Below, piece after piece: positions 5,101 to 7,491 of a stretch of 7,491 bases of DNA. Position 1 is the first letter of the stretch. Every line of letters starts with the position of its first letter. A program made the position numbers and the translations under genes. Where the stretch lies: NCBI GenBank assembly GCA_013298455.1, contig JAAFHR010000150.1:1-7491 (forward strand), given 5' to 3'. The notes beneath the pieces were generated by a model. That model had not been told where the DNA came from and ran no database searches. It was given only the letters and a program-made list of their open reading frames with translations. Origin of the DNA: Betaproteobacteria bacterium. GTDB taxonomy: Bacteria; Pseudomonadota; Gammaproteobacteria; Burkholderiales; Casimicrobiaceae.

Positions 5101-7491
5101 CGGCGATTCCTGTCGCGGTGGATGGCCCCAAGTTCGTCAGTTCGACGGTGTAGGTCACCACATCGCCGCGCAATGGATTGGCGTTATTGACCGCCTTTGC
5201 AAGACGCAAATCGCTTTGCTGCGGGAAAAGCGTGACCGACGAATCATCGTTTTCGCTCGCCACGCCGTTGCCCGGCGTGGAATCAGGATCAAACTGATCG
5301 CTTGAAGAAATTTCGGCGCGATTGATCTGCGCGTCCGGCGAGGTCACTTTGGCGCGCAGAGTGAGCGTTACGACGCCATTGGCGGCAACGCTTCCGACAC
5401 TCCAAACGCCAGTCGTGGCGTTGTAAGCGGCAGAGCTAGCGCTGACAAAGGCGAGACCCGCAGGTAGTTGATCGGTCACACTTACGTTCGTCGCGGCATC
5501 AGGGCCCGCGTTTCGCACCGTAAGCGTGAAATCCACTTCGCTTTGCACGTTGGGGCGCAGGTTCGACACAGTTTTGTCGAGCGACAAATTGGCGACTTGG
5601 CCTCGAATCGTCGCGCGGCTCGTGTTGTTGTCAGGCTGCGGGTCCTGCGTGCTGCTACTGACGGTGGCCGTATTCGTTAGGGTGTTGGCGAAATCGGTCA
5701 CTTGCGCCCGAATCGTCAATGTGGCACGTGTGCCAGGTAGCAGATTGCCCAGCGACCATGTACCTGCGGCGCTGTTGAAGGTGCCGACGGACGGGGTGGC
5801 TGAGACGAAGTTCATACCGGCGGGCAAGGTGTCTTGCACGGTGGCCGCGCTGGCCGTTGATGGGCCCGCGTTTTCGACTGCCAAGGTGAAGGTGACGAAC
5901 GGATTGGCGGCCGTGGGTGCATTTCGATCCACCGATTTGGCGATGCTCAAATCCGCGCTTGATGCAACGGGCGTGTTGACCTGCCCTGAGGCTGGGGCGA
6001 GTGCGCCGCCGCCTTCAGCCGTGGCGGTGTTAGTGACGACCGGATCGGCCGTTAAACCAACGATCACGGGCACGGTGATGGTGGGGAAACTGCTGCCCGC
6101 AACGACGACGGCGCTGCTCGTGCACGCGAAGCTTGACGCGCCTGCTGCACTGCAGCTCCAACCGCTGCCGGTGACTGCACCATTGAGCGTTACGCCGCTT
6201 GGCAGTGTGTCCGTGACGGTGACCGCTGCACCGGTCGTCGGGCCAGACGTCGACGCGACGGAAACAACAATGCTGTAGCTTCCAGCGCTGCCACGCGTGA
6301 ACGTTGCGCTCGACGTTTTTTGCAGCGTTAGCAAGGGCGGCGGAGTGATCGCCCTAGTATTCACGATGGCGACGTTGTCGCTTGGATCGGGATCGGCAGT
6401 GGCAGCTTTGATGCCGGCGCGATTTTCAATGTCGTCAGCACTCGTGGAGCCGACGTAGTTGAGCGGCACGGCATACGTGGCTTGCACCGTTCGGCTCGCG
6501 CCGACCGGCAGGCTCGCAAAGGTGCAAGCATTGGCCGCGAGCGACGAGCAATCGCCGGTGACGCCGCCTAAGGTGAGCCCAGCGGGAGTCGGGTCAGAGA
6601 GCACCACGCCCGAAGCTTGCGATGGGCCACTGTTGGTGACGGTGAGCGTGTAAGTGATCGAGCCGCCGCGAAGCACGGTGGCAGGCCCCACTTTGGTCAC
6701 GCCAACATTGGCCTGCGGCGCTTCGATGGTTGTCTTCGCGCTGCCAGAATTGTTGGTGGTGTCGGGGTCAGGTGTTGCATTCGGTCCGCTGCTCGTCGCC
6801 GTGGCAACGTTGGTGACAACGCCTGCGCCTGCTGCGCTATCAACGCGGTAGCGAACCGTCACCGTTATCTGCGAGCCAACATCCATGTCACCCAAGGCAC
6901 AGTTGGTCACGCCAGCCGCGCCATTGCAAGGGGCGCTTGCGCCGACGAAGACGAAGCCCGGAAGTGTTGGATCGACCAACTGCACGGCCGCTGCTCGCGA
7001 TGGGCCCGCGTTGGTAACGACAATGTCGTACTGCACGTTGTTGCCCGGTACGACGCTCGCAGTACCAGTTTTGGCGACTTTGATATCGGCACTCGAAACA
7101 ACCGGCGTCGTGGTCACGCTCGTGTTGTTGCCCGTCGATGGATCGGCTGTTGATGAGCTTACCGTGGCGGTGTTGCTGATGTTTGCAAGCGTGGCCGGGA
7201 AGTTCACCGAATAGGTCACATCGACCCGACGACTTTCGCCCGCACCCAATGTGCCTAGGTTACAAGGCAGTGCGCTACAGCCCGCGCCGGACACGGCAGT
7301 TTGGGTGAGCCCGGCGGGTGTTGGGTCGCTGAGCTGAACGTTTTGCGCCGCTGAGGGCCCCAAGTTAGTCACGATCAAACTGAACTTGGCGGGCGCACCG
7401 GGATTGAGTACGGCTGGGGCGGCCTTCGCCACGCTCAAATCGGCTTGCGGTACCGGAGTGAGGCTCGCTTGCGCTTCGTCGTCCTCGCCCG
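2183..7491 (-). CDS. giant DUF11-repeat surface protein with IPTL-CTERM-like tail (N-terminus outside window)
   Basis: The frame is open from the window edge to the TAA at 2183-2185, giving 1768 residues (numbered here from the first whole codon, 7487-7489). The TTG at 7436-7438 is not the start: the residues before it (ending QASLTPVPQADL) continue the repeat pattern. I count fourteen tandem repeats of 116-131 residues, first residues at 16, 134, 260, 386, 512, 633, 759, 878, 1006, 1125, 1256, 1373, 1494 and 1610. Most follow the DUF11 plan: ADLxLxK at the start, xxNxGPxxAxxV, DxLPxGLxFV, LGxLAxG, TNTAxVxS and a closing DPDPxNN. The protein ends with VIPTLGSMS, a hydrophobic segment and RTTRSRR (1734-1768), as in exosortase substrates. 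It is presumably exported by Sec and anchored at or released from the envelope as a long stalk or adhesin; its binding partner is unknown. The signal peptide and any functional head lie outside the window. The downstream neighbour is convergent, and no intrinsic terminator is visible. Confidence 0.93.
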   Translation of the reverse strand, partial: GEDDEAQASLTPVPQADLSVAKAAPAVLNPGAPAKFSLIVTNLGPSAAQNVQLSDPTPAGLTQTAVSGAGCSALPCNLGTLGAGESRRVDVTYSVNFPATLANISNTATVSSSTADPSTGNNTSVTTTPVVSSADIKVAKTGTASVVPGNNVQYDIVVTNAGPSRAAAVQLVDPTLPGFVFVGASAPCNGAAGVTNCALGDMDVGSQITVTVRYRVDSAAGAGVVTNVATATSSGPNATPDPDTTNNSGSAKTTIEAPQANVGVTKVGPATVLRGGSITYTLTVTNSGPSQASGVVLSDPTPAGLTLGGVTGDCSSLAANACTFASLPVGASRTVQATYAVPLNYVGSTSADDIENRAGIKAATADPDPSDNVAIVNTRAITPPPLLTLQKTSSATFTRGSAGSYSIVVSVASTSGPTTGAAVTVTDTLPSGVTLNGAVTGSGWSCSAAGASSFACTSSAVVVAGSSFPTITVPVIVGLTADPVVTNTATAEGGGALAPASGQVNTPVASSADLSIAKSVDRNAPTAANPFVTFTLAVENAGPSTASAATVQDTLPAGMNFVSATPSVGTFNSAAGTWSLGNLLPGTRATLTIRAQVTDFANTLTNTATVSSSTQDPQPDNNTSRATIRGQVANLSLDKTVSNLRPNVQSEVDFTLTVRNAGPDAATNVSVTDQLPAGLAFVSASSAAYNATTGVWSVGSVAANGVVTLTLRAKVTSPDAQINRAEISSSDQFDPDSTPGNGVASENDDSSVTLFPQQSDLRLAKAVNNANPLRGDVVTYTVELTNLGPSTATGIAVTESLPAGVEFTNFVPSSGVFDAASGIWGVASLAPNSRATLVLSGIFRGPAAQTNTAVISALDQYDPTPNAPVSVTIPSQIADLSLSKTVDISNPVQGTNVQFTVTLNNAGPNTATSLVVNDLLPPGLSFVSANASVGSYSPASGNWTVGSLAAPGSATLTIVARVDSFVPITNTARVASSAQYDPDSLPNNDDASEDDQQSVVITPRSADLRLSKRVNVNNPTVANPAVAFTVEVFNAGPDTATNVQVRDVLPAGLTFVSSVPAAPAYAASVWTIPSLAAGARATLTINANVTDFTRAITNTAQIVGSDLPDPTPNEQASATLQGQVADLSLTKTVDVAAPRVGGTVRYTVTVNNAGPDVATNVSVLDRLPTGLALTDVIATSGSYDPATGKWSIGNVAPNAPVTLTLVARVTQITATPIVNTAEIASSDQFDPNSTPNNGVATENDQASATITPIPVADITVAKLPPAALNPGTTATYTIIVKNLGPSRATAVSLADPGPAGLTLVSASCGAAFPCALGDLVAGEERVVSVTYRVPFPFTLSDPVTNVATATSSTLDPDPSNNTDRVGAAVDARADLQLVKTGPASVTAGGNATFSITVLNAGPSSAGDVIIEDPIQPGIAAIVSVSGAGCFALPCNVGTLAPSQSATISVTARTDSSALVGSQIRNVASVSSTTPDSNVGNNTASASVEVTATSADLRVQKTGPTSARPGDTISFVIALQNLGPSDSRNISVVDPTPANFSVTSVSGACGELPCQIALLAANASTTVTVTGVVNGLLTNGGSISNRVTVTSTTPDPTPNEAVADVSIVPVPDLTVVITPPTDVQVGRTFPLAVTVSNIGGAPTAGTQQLVLTLPVGVVVAPGGTPPGYVCSQMGQVITCTTSSVVAPGQSVPLSFSLQATVALNGVPIEARVAGGGEVRTDNNRSTANISATPPVIPTLGSMSLLLLTLLLAAMAMFGRTTRSRRAVAK
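2186..2290 (-). other. IPTL-CTERM-like sorting signal encoded at the 3' end
   Basis: The last 35 residues (1734-1768) begin VIPTLGSMS, continue with a hydrophobic helix of about 17 residues (LLLLTLLLAAMAMF) and end with a basic cluster (RTTRSRR) and AVAK. This is the tripartite plan of IPTL-CTERM signals, which are associated with exosortase XrtH. The usual form is IPTLSxWG; here the Trp-Gly is replaced by Met-Ser. Position and layout strongly support the class. Whether the variant is still processed cannot be seen from the sequence. Confidence 0.8.
2291..3724 (-). repeat. repeats 11-14: second cysteine-pair block, last one CARDB-like
   Basis: Repeats 11 (3374-3724), 12 (3011-3373), 13 (2663-3010) and 14 (2291-2662) again have exactly two cysteines each: residues 1308/1314, 1429/1434, 1548/1553 and 1669/1678. 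Repeat 11 closely resembles repeat 1, sharing VAK, LNPG, the NLGPS turn and a TYxVxFP strand. Repeat 14 next to the membrane tail differs: it begins PDLTV, has SNIGGAPTAGTQQLVLTLP and ends DNNRS, closer to the CARDB style of adhesion-related Ig-like domain. Confidence 0.82.
3772..3792. other. perfect 8-bp hairpin within the linker of repeat 10
   Basis: CAACGCCG (3772-3779) and CGGCGTTG (3785-3792) form a perfect stem around a 5-base loop, encoding STPNNGVA on the minus strand. Against the repeat 6 copy, the only stem difference is one base pair changed on both sides, each at a third codon position. The equivalent place in repeat 8 has no such stem. Confidence 0.6.
5260..5280. other. perfect 8-bp hairpin within the linker of repeat 6
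   Basis: CCACGCCG (5260-5267) and CGGCGTGG (5273-5280) form a perfect stem around a 5-base loop. On the coding (minus) strand it encodes STPGNGVA of the long acidic linker. A matching hairpin occupies the same place in repeat 10. Confidence 0.6.
5957..7444 (-). repeat. repeats 1-4: cysteine-pair DUF11 domains
   Basis: Repeats 1 (7091-7444), 2 (6713-7090), 3 (6335-6712) and 4 (5957-6334) each carry exactly two cysteines: residues 71/76, 188/197, 314/322 and 446/456. They lie between the LPxG strand and the LGxL strand, as in GCSALPC of repeat 1. The protein is probably exported, so a disulfide within each domain is likely. Repeats 1-3 start with the ADL or ANV motif. Repeat 4 lacks it, has VASTSGPTTG instead of NAGPS, and is the most divergent of the four. 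Confidence 0.85.

Larger units (their letters stand above)
3725..5956 (-). repeat. repeats 5-10: cysteine-free, tryptophan-type DUF11 domains
   Basis: Repeats 5 (5594-5956), 6 (5216-5593), 7 (4859-5215), 8 (4475-4858), 9 (4118-4474) and 10 (3725-4117) contain no cysteine. Where the other class has its Cys pair, each has Phe or Tyr followed by Trp in a turn such as SYDPATGKWSIG: 571/578, 689/696, 817/824, 936/943, 1065/1070 and 1183/1190. Linkers alternate. Repeats 5, 7 and 9 close with a short linker (such as DPTPNEQASATLQGQV), while 6, 8 and 10 close with a longer acidic one (such as DPDSTPGNGVASENDD). The unit therefore looks like a two-domain pair copied three times. Confidence 0.85.

Noticed and set aside
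5526..6278. Plus-strand open frame of 250 codons, and others such as 3245-3793 and 3857-4333
   Set aside because: They are shadows of the repetitive Ala/Thr/Val-rich minus-strand gene and show no independent domain or start signal.
7436..7438. TTG as the start of the large surface-protein gene
   Set aside because: The frame continues to the window edge with sequence matching repeat linkers, and a signal peptide is absent at this point.

Overview
The window holds two complete or near-complete genes in convergent orientation. They are separated by a 462-base intergenic region that carries two kinds of dispersed repeat. The left gene (227-1720, +) encodes AMP nucleosidase (Amn). The right gene (2183 to beyond 7491, -) encodes the C-terminal 1768 residues of a very large repetitive surface protein: at least fourteen Ig-like repeats of the DUF11 type, ending in a degenerate IPTL-CTERM sorting signal. 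A short open frame at the left edge (to 179, +) may be the tail of an upstream gene.

The organism looks like a proteobacterium with moderately high GC, most likely a betaproteobacterium of the Burkholderiales type. This is inferred from my memory of close Amn sequences in that group, from the IPTL-CTERM tail (a signal found mainly in beta- and gammaproteobacteria), and from the ATTCCC-N8-GGGAAT repeat, which is common in Neisseria and other proteobacteria. No search was run.

Layout: 1-226, upstream tail and leader, visibly richer in A/T than the rest. 227-1720, amn. 1721-2182, intergenic region with a Neisseria dRS3/NIME-like inverted pair (1827-1928) and a ~10-base-period CGCAGAT repeat (2014-2063). 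2183-2290, sorting tail of the large protein. 2291-7444, fourteen repeats. 7445-7491, end of a further repeat that continues outside the window.

The two genes have no evident functional link: one is a cytosolic purine salvage enzyme and the other an exported structural or adhesive protein. The most interesting material is the internal design of the large protein. Eight repeats each carry exactly two cysteines. The six contiguous repeats between them carry no cysteine and have an aromatic/tryptophan pair at the same place. Those six also alternate short and long acidic linkers, and two of the long linkers are encoded by matching perfect hairpins that differ by a paired synonymous change. I see no CRISPR array, tRNA, rRNA, riboswitch, insertion sequence or defence gene, and nothing that amounts to a new biological system.
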